A stretch of 5,383 nucleotides of DNA from Dysgonamonadaceae bacterium (GTDB taxonomy: Bacteria; Bacteroidota; Bacteroidia; Bacteroidales; Azobacteroidaceae), in NCBI GenBank assembly GCA_031282925.1, contig JAITCT010000304.1, positions 1-5,383 on the forward strand, written 5' to 3'. Position 1 is the stretch's first letter. Each line of letters opens with the position of its first letter. Positions 1-5,377 of the stretch are shown here, one piece after another. Position numbers and translations under genes: made by a program. The notes under the pieces were generated by a model. It worked only from the letters and a program-made list of their open reading frames with translations, made no database searches and was not told the origin of the DNA.

Positions 1-9
1 TTTCGACTG

Positions 10-41
10 CGAATTTAAGCAAAAAAATATGAAACTGCAAA
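10..41 (-). promoter_or_regulatory. Candidate Bacteroidota-type promoter reading leftward out of the window
   Basis: On the minus strand a TTTG (38-41) is followed after exactly 20 bases by TAAATTCG (10-17). The Bacteroidota housekeeping sigma consensus is TTTG, 19-21 bases, TAnnTTTG, so this fits with one mismatch in the -7 element. Transcription would start around positions 3-6 and run to a gene left of the window, which cannot be seen. The spacing is good, but the surroundings are AT-rich, so a chance match is possible. Confidence 0.45.
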
Positions 42-107
42 ATATGGGTTAATTCTTTTTTTGAGGCGCTGTTTTTTCAGGCATGCACGTTGATGAACAT
101 GGAACCG

Positions 108-124
108 GCATCTCGCAGAGATGC
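108..124. repeat. Palindrome type 1, copy 1 (GCATCTC / GAGATGC)
   Basis: Perfect 7-bp arms GCATCTC (108-114) and GAGATGC (118-124) are separated by the 3-base loop GCA. The same palindrome recurs 55 bases to the right with a GTA loop. The conserved arms with varying loop suggest a repeat family kept by structure rather than a protein-coding remnant. Confidence 0.8.
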
Positions 125-161
125 ACAGTTCGGTAGAAAATGAATGTATCCGTCCCCAGGC

Positions 162-180
162 TGCATCTCGTAGAGATGCA
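162..180. repeat. Palindrome type 1, copy 2 (TGCATCTC / GAGATGCA)
   Basis: Perfect 8-bp arms TGCATCTC (162-169) and GAGATGCA (173-180) flank the loop GTA. This is the second copy of the type 1 palindrome, with one extra base pair compared with the copy at 108-124. The sequences flanking the two copies do not align well, so the palindrome itself is the repeated unit. Confidence 0.8.
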
Positions 181-203
181 ACATTATTTCCGCAAGCTCC
201 CGT

Positions 204-222
204 TGGTGCGAGGCTATGCCTC
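204..222. repeat. Palindrome type 2, copy 1, degenerate right arm
   Basis: TGGTGCGAGGC is followed by TAT and GCCTC, giving a 5-bp inner stem (GAGGC 210-214, GCCTC 218-222). It matches the left half of the perfect palindrome at 259-281, but its right arm stops after GCCTC. The left part GTTGGTGCGAGGC (202-214) is also the exact reverse complement of 272-284, so a long-range 13-bp stem enclosing 215-271 is possible as an alternative fold. Confidence 0.65.
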
Positions 223-232
223 CTTTTATCCT

Positions 233-249
233 GACAGGTTCAACCTGTC
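233..249. repeat. Palindrome type 3 (GACAGGTT / AACCTGTC)
   Basis: Two perfect 8-bp arms, GACAGGTT (233-240) and AACCTGTC (242-249), are separated by a single base. A 1-base gap cannot form a tight RNA hairpin without opening several pairs. It could be a dyad protein-binding site or another dispersed repeat unit, and it lies between the two type 2 copies. No regulator is known from this window. Confidence 0.65.
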
Positions 250-258
250 GAAATAGAC

Positions 259-281
259 GGTGCGAGGCACAGCCTCGCACC
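259..281. repeat. Palindrome type 2, copy 2: strong GC-rich stem-loop after cstA
   Basis: Perfect 10-bp arms GGTGCGAGGC (259-268) and GCCTCGCACC (272-281) flank the loop ACA. In the cstA transcript it would form a stable hairpin about 35 bases after the stop codon. The bases following on the minus strand (GTCTATTTCG) are not a proper U-run, so it is a weak candidate for an intrinsic terminator. It could protect the 3' end of the mRNA or simply be an intergenic repeat. Confidence 0.7.
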
Positions 282-315
282 AACCGGGGAATTAACCATT
301 TGTGTGGGGTGCATT

Positions 316-1767
316 TCAAGAGGTTGTTTTACTCGGTTCATTCTTTTTCCAAATGATAAATCCAATCAATGAAGCCATGGTTATTATGCCGCTTAAAACG
401 TATGCAAGTGTCGGATCCAGCCCTAAAAAGCCTTCTTTCTGCACAAAAACAAAGGCCGAACAAACCATGGTCATAAACAGCGCAGGAATCAAAGTGATGA
501 TGTAAGGTTTCTTTTTGAGCGACAGGTAAACGGTTACAGTCCAAAGCGTAAATACGGATAATGTTTGGTTCGACCAGGCAAAATACCGCCAGATGGTTTC
601 AAAACCGTTTGCATCGTATAGGCTGTATAGGAGGACAATAATCGCGACGACAAAAAGCGGGACGGCAATGAGCAGTCTTTTCGATATGGGTTTCTGGTCG
701 AGGTTCAGGAAATCTGCTATGATCAGGCGAGCCGAGCGGAAAGCCGTATCCCCCGTAGTAATCGGGGCGAAGATAACGCCCAGAATGACCAGCACGGCGC
801 CTGTTGTTCCCATCCAGTGCCGGGCGATACTGTCCACGACAACAGATGCGTTTGTCCCGGTTTCAAAAATGCTTTTTCCCTCTGCCGTGTCGAAAAAGAA
901 GTATGAAGCGGCGGCAGCCCAAATCAGGGCTACAATTCCTTCTGCAATCATAGCGCCGTAAAAAATCGGGCGCCCCTGTTTTTCATTCGTCATGCAGCGG
1001 GCCATCAAAGGCGACTGTGTGGCATGAAAGCCTGATATGGCTCCACAGGCAATGGACACAAACATCATCGGAAAAACCGGATTTGTTTCTGCCTGCGGGT
1101 GTTTGTTCCCCAAGCCCTGCCATATTTCGGGAAGCGCCGGATGGTAAACAAAAATAGAAACAAGTATCCCCACGGCCATAACCAGGATACAAAACCCGAA
1201 AACAGGGTATATCCTGCCGATAATCTTGTCGATTGGCAGTAAGGTAGCCAGTAAATAATAAATGATAATGATATAAATCCAGAACTGCGCCGGAAGACAG
1301 CCGGAAGTCAGGCCGGCCAGTAAGCCCGCCGGCCCTATGACAAAGACTACTCCCACCAGAATCATCAACACAACCATAAAAACCCGCATCAGTTGTTTAA
1401 CGCCATTCCCCAGGTATTTCCCCTGTATTTCCGGCAGACTTGCGCCATCCATGCGCAAGGACATCATTCCGGACATATAGTCGTGGACAGCGCCGGCAAA
1501 AAGGGAGCCGAACACAATCCATAAATAGGAGGAAACGCCGAATTTGGCTCCCATAATGGCTCCGAAAACAGGCCCCAGTCCGGCAATGTTCAAAAACTGA
1601 ATCATAAAAATTTTCCATGATTTCATCGGGATATAGTCAACGTCATCCCGTTTGGTGAAAGCCGGCGTTTGACGGTTCGTTTTTATGCCGAAAATTTTTT
1701 CCGTGAATTTCCCGTAAACAAAATATCCGGCAATGAGTAAACACAAGGAAAAAATAAATGTTATCAT
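316..1767 (-). CDS. cstA: CstA-family carbon starvation transporter (short form)
   Basis: An integral inner-membrane transporter of 483 residues. Family landmarks visible are GPVFGA (65-70), AVHDYMSGMMSLRMDGASLPEI (93-114), SGFHATQSPLMARCM (245-259) and the conserved APITTGDTAFRSARLI block (334-349). FETIWRYFAWSNQTLS (389-404) opens the C-terminal part. I count about 12 hydrophobic segments. E. coli CstA is near 700 residues, so this is the shorter type, with no sign of truncation: start, stop and both ends of the membrane domain look intact. Characterised relatives carry pyruvate with protons (E. coli CstA, BtsT) or are linked to peptide uptake (E. coli, Campylobacter); the substrate here cannot be read from sequence. 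The ATG at 1767 lies 6 bases after the cdsA stop and no Shine-Dalgarno is seen, so it is probably the last gene of the rsfS-ftsH-cdsA transcript. Confidence 0.93.
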   Translation of the reverse strand: MITFIFSLCLLIAGYFVYGKFTEKIFGIKTNRQTPAFTKRDDVDYIPMKSWKIFMIQFLNIAGLGPVFGAIMGAKFGVSSYLWIVFGSLFAGAVHDYMSGMMSLRMDGASLPEIQGKYLGNGVKQLMRVFMVVLMILVGVVFVIGPAGLLAGLTSGCLPAQFWIYIIIIYYLLATLLPIDKIIGRIYPVFGFCILVMAVGILVSIFVYHPALPEIWQGLGNKHPQAETNPVFPMMFVSIACGAISGFHATQSPLMARCMTNEKQGRPIFYGAMIAEGIVALIWAAAASYFFFDTAEGKSIFETGTNASVVVDSIARHWMGTTGAVLVILGVIFAPITTGDTAFRSARLIIADFLNLDQKPISKRLLIAVPLFVVAIIVLLYSLYDANGFETIWRYFAWSNQTLSVFTLWTVTVYLSLKKKPYIITLIPALFMTMVCSAFVFVQKEGFLGLDPTLAYVLSGIITMASLIGFIIWKKNEPSKTTS

Positions 1768-1773
1768 AGGATA

Positions 1774-2601
1774 TTACATAAATAACTGCACATAAAAAAG
1801 CATGGCGTAAACCGCAAGGAGAAGACTGTCGAACCGGTCCAGATATCCGCCGTGACCGGGAAGCGAACAACCGGAGTCTTTCACGTCCAAAGTCCGTTTG
1901 ATTAGCGATTCCGTCAAGTCGCCCCAGACGCCGAAAAAAACGACCGCCATGGACAGTCCGATCCAGTGGCAAAGTGTAATTTCGGGCAGGAACCGGGCGA
2001 CAACCAAGGCGGAAATGACCGTAAAACCCAGCCCGCCGGCAAAGCCTTCCCACGATTTGTTAGGAGAAATACGCTCGAAAAAGCGATGTTTTCCAAATGT
2101 CATGCCCACCAGATAGGCTCCCGTATCGTTCACCCAAAGAAATACAAAAAGGGATAATATCATCCGGGGATTATAAACCGGCGCTTCTCCCCCGATGTCC
2201 CGGAAAGCAATCATATTCAGGAGCGCAAGCGGCAGGGCGATATAGATTTGCCCGAGAAAAATACAGGCTGCATGAGCGATTGGGTCTTCCTGCTTTTCAT
2301 ACAATTCCGAAATCAAAACAATGACAACATAAATCAGGTAAGTAAAAAATATGTAACCGCCGAACACGCCGGACGCATACAGGTAAGCAGTCAGGAATAG
2401 CAGGAGGCCGCCGAAACAATTATAACAGGAATTGATTTTAGTTTGTTTCCGGACGTTGATGAGATGATAAAATTCCCGGAGGCAGAGAATCGTAACCGCA
2501 GAAAAGACAACAAGGAAAGACAGCGAATTCCACATAATTCCGACACATATCAGCGCTGCGTATGCAATCCCCGTCAAAGTTCTTGTAAGCAAATCCTTCA
2601 T
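1774..2601 (-). CDS. cdsA: Phosphatidate cytidylyltransferase (CDP-diacylglycerol synthase)
   Basis: Converts CTP and phosphatidic acid to CDP-diacylglycerol and pyrophosphate in the inner membrane, the branch point for phosphatidylethanolamine and anionic phospholipids. The 275-residue protein has about eight hydrophobic segments. The family signature is complete near the C-terminus: SLIKRTLDVKDSG (232-244), then LPGHGGYLDRFDS (247-259), with the metal-coordinating acidic residues in GDLTES (227-232) and KDSG. Upstream, WVNDTGAYLVG (156-166) and the SPNKSWEG stretch (179-186) are also typical. The length is normal for the family. The start at 2601 overlaps the ftsH stop by four bases (ATGA), which strongly supports it. 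The leader is an A-rich purine stretch inside the end of ftsH, as is common in Bacteroidota, which use Shine-Dalgarno pairing little. Confidence 0.96.
   Translation of the reverse strand: MKDLLTRTLTGIAYAALICVGIMWNSLSFLVVFSAVTILCLREFYHLINVRKQTKINSCYNCFGGLLLFLTAYLYASGVFGGYIFFTYLIYVVIVLISELYEKQEDPIAHAACIFLGQIYIALPLALLNMIAFRDIGGEAPVYNPRMILSLFVFLWVNDTGAYLVGMTFGKHRFFERISPNKSWEGFAGGLGFTVISALVVARFLPEITLCHWIGLSMAVVFFGVWGDLTESLIKRTLDVKDSGCSLPGHGGYLDRFDSLLLAVYAMLFYVQLFM
2598..2601 (-). promoter_or_regulatory. ATGA stop-start overlap, ftsH to cdsA
   Basis: On the minus strand the four bases ATGA contain the cdsA start (2601-2599) and the ftsH stop TGA (2600-2598). This arrangement usually means translational coupling by termination and reinitiation, and it fixes the cdsA start. 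The preceding coding sequence is purine-rich but offers no canonical Shine-Dalgarno at proper distance. Confidence 0.85.
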
Positions 2602-4631
2602 TCTTCTTTATTTTCTTTCCTTTCGGGAACATTTGCGGTTTCTTCCGGAGGGCTGTCCGGCTTAAGCAATTCCTGTTCGGCCAATATTTCCTGCGAACGG
2701 GAAACCCATTTCCGTTTGCCGAATATCCTTTCCAAATCATCGGCATAAATCACTTCTTTTTCCAGCAGCAAATCGGCTAAAGTCTGATGCTGTTCGCGAT
2801 ATTCGGTCAGAATAGCCTTGGCGCGTTCATATTGTCCGTTGATAATTTTTTTCACCGATTCGTCAATCAGGCGGGCGGTTTCGTCGCTGTAGGGTTTGGA
2901 AAACATCCCCCAGTCCTGGCCGCTGGCGTCGTAGTAGTTCAAATTCGGCAAATCTTCGCTCATACCGTAATAGACGACCATCGCGTAAGCCTGTTTGGTA
3001 ACACGTTCCAGGTCGTTGGCCGCGCCGGTTGAAATCCTGCCGAGCGCAAAATCCTCGGCGGCGCGTCCGCCCAAAAGAGCGCACATTTCATCCTGTAATT
3101 GCTGGCGGGTAGTGATTTGCCTTTCTTCGGGCATATACCAGGCGGCGCCCAAAGCCTTTCCACGGGGAACGATTGTTACTTTCACCAGCGGGTTGGCATG
3201 TTCGAGCATCCAGCTCAACGTAGCGTGTCCGGCTTCGTGAACGGCAATCGCGCGGCGTTCTTCCAAAGTGGTTACTTTCGATTTCCTTTCAAGTCCGCCG
3301 ACAATCCGGTCAACGGCATTCATGAAATCCTCTTTCTGTACGGTTTCCTTACCGTTTCGCGCGGCAATCAAAGCCGCCTCGTTACAGACATTGGCAATAT
3401 CGGCTCCCGAAAAACCCGGCGTTTGACGCGCCAGAAATTCGGTATCAACCGATTCGTCAATCTTTATATCGCGCAGGTGGACGATGAAAATCTCTTTCCG
3501 GTCGTTCAATTCCGGTAAATCTACATTGATTTGACGGTCGAAACGGCCTGCCCGCAAAAGCGCTTTGTCCAAAATATCCATGCGGTTGGTCGCCGCCAAA
3601 ATAATAACGCCACTGTTGGAGCCGAACCCGTCCATTTCGGTAAGCAACTGGTTTAACGTATTTTCCCGTTCGTCGTTGACGCCCATGTTCGGATTTTTCC
3701 CGCGGGCGCGCCCAACGGCGTCTATTTCATCAATAAAAACAATGCAAGGCGCTTTGTCCTTGGCTTGCCGGAACAAGTCCCTCACGCGCGATGCGCCTAC
3801 TCCTACAAACATTTCTACGAAATCCGAGCCTGAAAGCGAGAAGAACGGTACATTCGCTTCCCCGGCCACCGCTTTGGCCAAAAGCGTTTTACCCGTTCCC
3901 GGAGGCCCCACCAGCAAAGCGCCTTTGGGAATTTTGGCGCCAAGGCCGGTATATTTCCCCGGCTGCTTCAGAAAATCGACAATTTCTTCCACTTCCTGCT
4001 TGGCTTCCGAAAGTCCGGCCACATCTTTGAACGTTACCTTTTTGGCCTGCCCCGATTTGTCGTACAGCTGGGCTTTCGTTTTTCCTACGCTGAACATTCC
4101 TCCTACGCCTCCCGACATTCTCCTGATCAGGTAAACCCAAATAATGACAAACAGCAGGAACGGGCCTGTCTGAACCAGAATCGACCATAATAAACTGCCG
4201 CCTTCGGAATAGGCAAGCGTTGCGTCGATTTGATACAGCGTTTTCCAGTTATTGAAATGATCGTCGAATTTATCGGCAGAAGGGATGATAACCGTTACCG
4301 TTGTTTCCGCCGCTTTTTGCAGGGGATGCCTGAACGTTTCGACGCTGTCGGGACCCAGAATTTGCCGGGTAAATTCCGGCTTGACCGTTGCCGTTACCTT
4401 CCTGTCCGACGAATTAACCGTCATTTGGGTGAACGCATTTTTTTCGGCATACGTTTGAAATTCCGTCCATCCCAATTCTTTGGAAGCCGTATTCGAATTG
4501 TTTGTAAAAAAAACCGTTATCAATATAATAAGGATCAATCCGTACATCCAGCTCATATTGAATTTAAAGGGCTTGTTATTTTCCGGGCCGAATCCCTTCG
4601 GCAAATTCGGTTTGTTACTGTTTTCGCTCAT
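2598..4631 (-). CDS. ftsH: ATP-dependent zinc metalloprotease FtsH
   Basis: A membrane-anchored AAA+ protease that extracts and degrades misfolded membrane proteins and regulatory substrates. With the start at 4631 it has 677 residues. Order: short cytoplasmic N-terminus; TM1 about 28-44; periplasmic domain about 45-147; TM2 about 148-169; AAA+ domain with Walker A GPPGTGKT (242-249), pore loop FVG (275-277), Walker B ending in D301-E302, and arginine fingers R360 and R363 in [10 protein letters not shown]. The M41 peptidase domain has HEAGH (465-469) and the third zinc ligand D540 in [11 protein letters not shown]. All catalytic residues are present. A charged, Pro/Glu-rich tail closes the protein. 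An in-frame ATG at 4670 would add 13 residues (MGRRGCNRNTGCI) and overlap rsfS by 43 bases; I prefer 4631 because it forms an ATGA overlap with the rsfS stop and gives a normal N-terminus. Confidence 0.98.
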   Translation of the reverse strand: MSENSNKPNLPKGFGPENNKPFKFNMSWMYGLILIILITVFFTNNSNTASKELGWTEFQTYAEKNAFTQMTVNSSDRKVTATVKPEFTRQILGPDSVETFRHPLQKAAETTVTVIIPSADKFDDHFNNWKTLYQIDATLAYSEGGSLLWSILVQTGPFLLFVIIWVYLIRRMSGGVGGMFSVGKTKAQLYDKSGQAKKVTFKDVAGLSEAKQEVEEIVDFLKQPGKYTGLGAKIPKGALLVGPPGTGKTLLAKAVAGEANVPFFSLSGSDFVEMFVGVGASRVRDLFRQAKDKAPCIVFIDEIDAVGRARGKNPNMGVNDERENTLNQLLTEMDGFGSNSGVIILAATNRMDILDKALLRAGRFDRQINVDLPELNDRKEIFIVHLRDIKIDESVDTEFLARQTPGFSGADIANVCNEAALIAARNGKETVQKEDFMNAVDRIVGGLERKSKVTTLEERRAIAVHEAGHATLSWMLEHANPLVKVTIVPRGKALGAAWYMPEERQITTRQQLQDEMCALLGGRAAEDFALGRISTGAANDLERVTKQAYAMVVYYGMSEDLPNLNYYDASGQDWGMFSKPYSDETARLIDESVKKIINGQYERAKAILTEYREQHQTLADLLLEKEVIYADDLERIFGKRKWVSRSQEILAEQELLKPDSPPEETANVPERKENKEE
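4628..4631 (-). promoter_or_regulatory. ATGA stop-start overlap, rsfS to ftsH
   Basis: The ftsH start ATG (4631-4629) overlaps the rsfS stop TGA (4630-4628) on the minus strand. This decides between the two in-frame ftsH starts and suggests that ribosomes finishing rsfS reinitiate on ftsH. No Shine-Dalgarno is visible just upstream. Confidence 0.82.
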
Positions 4632-4987
4632 AATACATCCGGTATTTCTGTTACATCCGCGTCTGCCCACAGATTCTCAATATTATAATATTCCCTGATT
4701 GCGGGGATAAAAATGTGGAGCATGACCGTCCCGTAATCCATCGCAATCCATTGCGCTTCCCGCATACCGACGGCGCCCATCGGTTTTTCGTGTAATCTTT
4801 CAAACACCAAATCCCAAACGGAATCGGAGAGTGCGGAAACTTGCACAGGCGTGTTTCCCTGGCAAATAATAAAATACCGGCAAATAGACCCCTCAAATTT
4901 TGACATGTCCATGGTGATAATCTTTTTCCCCTTTTTGTCCTGTAGTGCGTCAACAATTGTATTTACTAAAATGTTTGTTTCGTTCAT
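4628..4987 (-). CDS. rsfS: Ribosomal silencing factor RsfS
   Basis: A small cytoplasmic protein that binds ribosomal protein uL14 on the large subunit and blocks joining with the small subunit, lowering translation when nutrients run short (also known as RsfA, Iojap or DUF143 family). The 119 residues match the usual family length of roughly 105-130. Typical features are the early IVDALQDKKG helix (11-20), the YFIICQGNTPVQVSALSDSV stretch (38-57), and the conserved C-terminal core W80-IAMDYGTVMLHIF (81-93) followed by R98-EYYNIENLWADA. Nothing is missing. It is the first gene of the unit, and its neighbour ftsH starts inside its stop codon. The start at 4987 is the first ATG of the frame and lies about 22 bases from a predicted transcription start. 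Confidence 0.95.
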   Translation of the reverse strand: MNETNILVNTIVDALQDKKGKKIITMDMSKFEGSICRYFIICQGNTPVQVSALSDSVWDLVFERLHEKPMGAVGMREAQWIAMDYGTVMLHIFIPAIREYYNIENLWADADVTEIPDVL

Positions 4988-5014
4988 GTATGAAAATCAT
5001 TAAATTATGGAGCG

Positions 5015-5045
5015 CAAATTTACATGAAATTTTTCAATTCCACAC
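5015..5045 (-). promoter_or_regulatory. Predicted Bacteroidota promoter of the rsfS-ftsH-cdsA-cstA unit
   Basis: On the minus strand TAAATTTG (5015-5022) matches the Bacteroidota -7 consensus TAnnTTTG perfectly. The region about 20 bases upstream (around 5042-5045) reads TGTG, only a weak -33 element. A TTG at 5035-5037 is too close, with 12 bases between. Transcription would start near 5008-5010, giving a short leader of about 22 bases with no Shine-Dalgarno before the rsfS ATG. Confidence 0.6.
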
Positions 5046-5081
5046 AGACAGATAAAAATTATTCCGGATTGCCTCAATTGA

Positions 5082-5102
5082 AATTACGAATTACAAATTA
5101 CG
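5082..5102. repeat. Tandem 7-base repeat, three units (AATTACR)
   Basis: Three head-to-tail units AATTACG (5082-5088), AATTACA (5089-5095) and AATTACG (5096-5102) are seen, with one substitution in the middle unit. The array abuts the GC-rich palindromic block that starts at 5107 and lies about 60 bases upstream of the predicted rsfS promoter. It may be part of the same inserted repeat element. An effect on rsfS transcription is possible but unsupported. Confidence 0.7.
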
Positions 5103-5106
5103 GAAG

Positions 5107-5137
5107 GGTGCGCACCTCGCGTGTGCGCTCCCGCACC
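5107..5137. repeat. GC-rich palindromic block (GGTGCG...CGCACC)
   Basis: GGTGCGCACC (5107-5116) is a perfect 10-base palindrome. GGTGCG (5107-5112) also pairs with CGCACC (5132-5137), enclosing a GC-rich core. The outer motif GGTGCG / CGCACC is the same as the ends of the type 2 palindromes at 204-222 and 259-281, so this could be a diverged member of that family at the other end of the operon. The internal sequence differs, so relatedness is uncertain. Confidence 0.5.
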
Positions 5138-5148
5138 AGCCGGAGTTA

Positions 5149-5189
5149 AAAGGCGGCAAAAATCGCAGCATTGCATTTTTGCCGCCTTT
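5149..5189. terminator. Strong stem-loop, possible bidirectional terminator
   Basis: Perfect 15-bp arms (5149-5163 and 5175-5189, core GGCGGC / GCCGCC followed by an A5/T5 tract) enclose an 11-base loop that can itself form GCA/TGC pairs. An outer GTTAAAAGG (5145-5153) also matches CCTTTTAAC (5190-5198), offering an alternative pairing. On the plus strand the stem is followed by CCTTTT; on the minus strand it ends in TTTTAAC, so either direction could terminate weakly to moderately. It lies upstream of the rsfS promoter and may insulate the operon from a gene beyond the right edge. Confidence 0.6.
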
Positions 5190-5238
5190 CCTTTTAACCG
5201 GAAAAGAAAGCAGTTACCTGCGCTTCATATCCTGTATT

Positions 5239-5249
5239 TTGTGAAATCC
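5239..5249. repeat. 11-base direct repeat, copy 1 (TTGTGAAATCC)
   Basis: TTGTGAAATCC at 5239-5249 recurs exactly at 5350-5360, 111 bases to the right. The two copies bracket an AT-rich stretch with a small hairpin. The repeat could be the remains of a duplication or a binding site pair; an 11-base match in AT-rich DNA is suggestive only. Confidence 0.5.
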
Positions 5250-5259
5250 ATAAAAAACA

Positions 5260-5277
5260 AACCGGATTTTACCGGTT
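5260..5277. repeat. Small inverted repeat AACCGG / CCGGTT
   Basis: Six-base arms AACCGG (5260-5265) and CCGGTT (5272-5277) flank the loop ATTTTA. AACCGG also occurs at 5196-5201 next to the larger stem-loop. The stem is short and there is no U-run after it on either strand, so I do not call a terminator. Confidence 0.45.
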
Positions 5278-5349
5278 ATTACCTGAAAATTAAAAAGAAA
5301 AATCAAACTTGCCTGCTTGAAAAATTCCATGTTTTTGTTCTCCGGCAAA

Positions 5350-5360
5350 TTGTGAAATCC
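5350..5360. repeat. 11-base direct repeat, copy 2 (TTGTGAAATCC)
   Basis: This is the exact second copy of the repeat at 5239-5249. Its last two bases are the first bases of the hairpin at 5359-5377. Confidence 0.5.
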
Positions 5361-5377
5361 CCAAACTGAATTTGGGG
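5359..5377. repeat. Hairpin CCCCAAA / TTTGGGG at the right edge
   Basis: Perfect 7-bp arms CCCCAAA (5359-5365) and TTTGGGG (5371-5377) enclose the loop CTGAA. On the minus strand it is followed by ATTTCACAATTT, a poor U tract. It could be a weak terminator of a minus-strand gene lying to the right of the window, but that gene is not visible. Confidence 0.5.

Larger units (their letters stand above)
1..315. other. Gene-free intergenic region downstream of cstA, rich in palindromes
   Basis: No credible coding sequence is present. An 80-codon open frame on the minus strand (77-319) runs straight through the palindromes and overlaps the cstA stop, and its peptide is just translated repeat. The stretch holds five short inverted repeats of three sequence types between 108 and 281, listed separately, and a candidate leftward promoter at its left end. 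Bases 42-107 show only AT-rich sequence with short T runs and no further structure that I can support. Confidence 0.75.

Noticed and set aside
108..180. Two spaced copies of a palindromic repeat as a CRISPR-like array
   Set aside because: Only two 17-19-base units with a single spacer, no longer repeat and no cas genes; they fit dispersed palindromic repeats better.
77..319. 80-codon minus-strand open frame downstream of cstA
   Set aside because: It passes through all the palindromes, overlaps the cstA stop, and its peptide reflects the repeats rather than a protein family.
1643..2053. 136-codon minus-strand frame across the cdsA-cstA junction
   Set aside because: Out of frame with both genes. 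CdsA and CstA are intact in their own frames, so it is neither a fusion nor a frameshift remnant.
3565..4134. 189-codon plus-strand open frame opposite the FtsH AAA+ domain
   Set aside because: It is antisense to the most conserved part of ftsH; its Ser/Pro/Thr-rich translation has no recognisable domain and follows from the codon use of ftsH.
4632..4670. Upstream in-frame ATG giving FtsH a 13-residue extension
   Set aside because: It lies inside rsfS, would overlap by 43 bases, and gives an atypical Cys/Arg-rich start; the ATGA overlap at 4631 is far more likely.
4230..4688. 152-codon plus-strand open frame opposite the 5' part of ftsH and the end of rsfS
   Set aside because: Antisense shadow spanning two real genes, with no promoter or family resemblance.
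5121..5369. 82-codon plus-strand open frame upstream of rsfS
   Set aside because: It starts in the GC-rich palindrome, crosses a strong stem-loop and other hairpins, has no leader or promoter, and encodes a low-complexity peptide.
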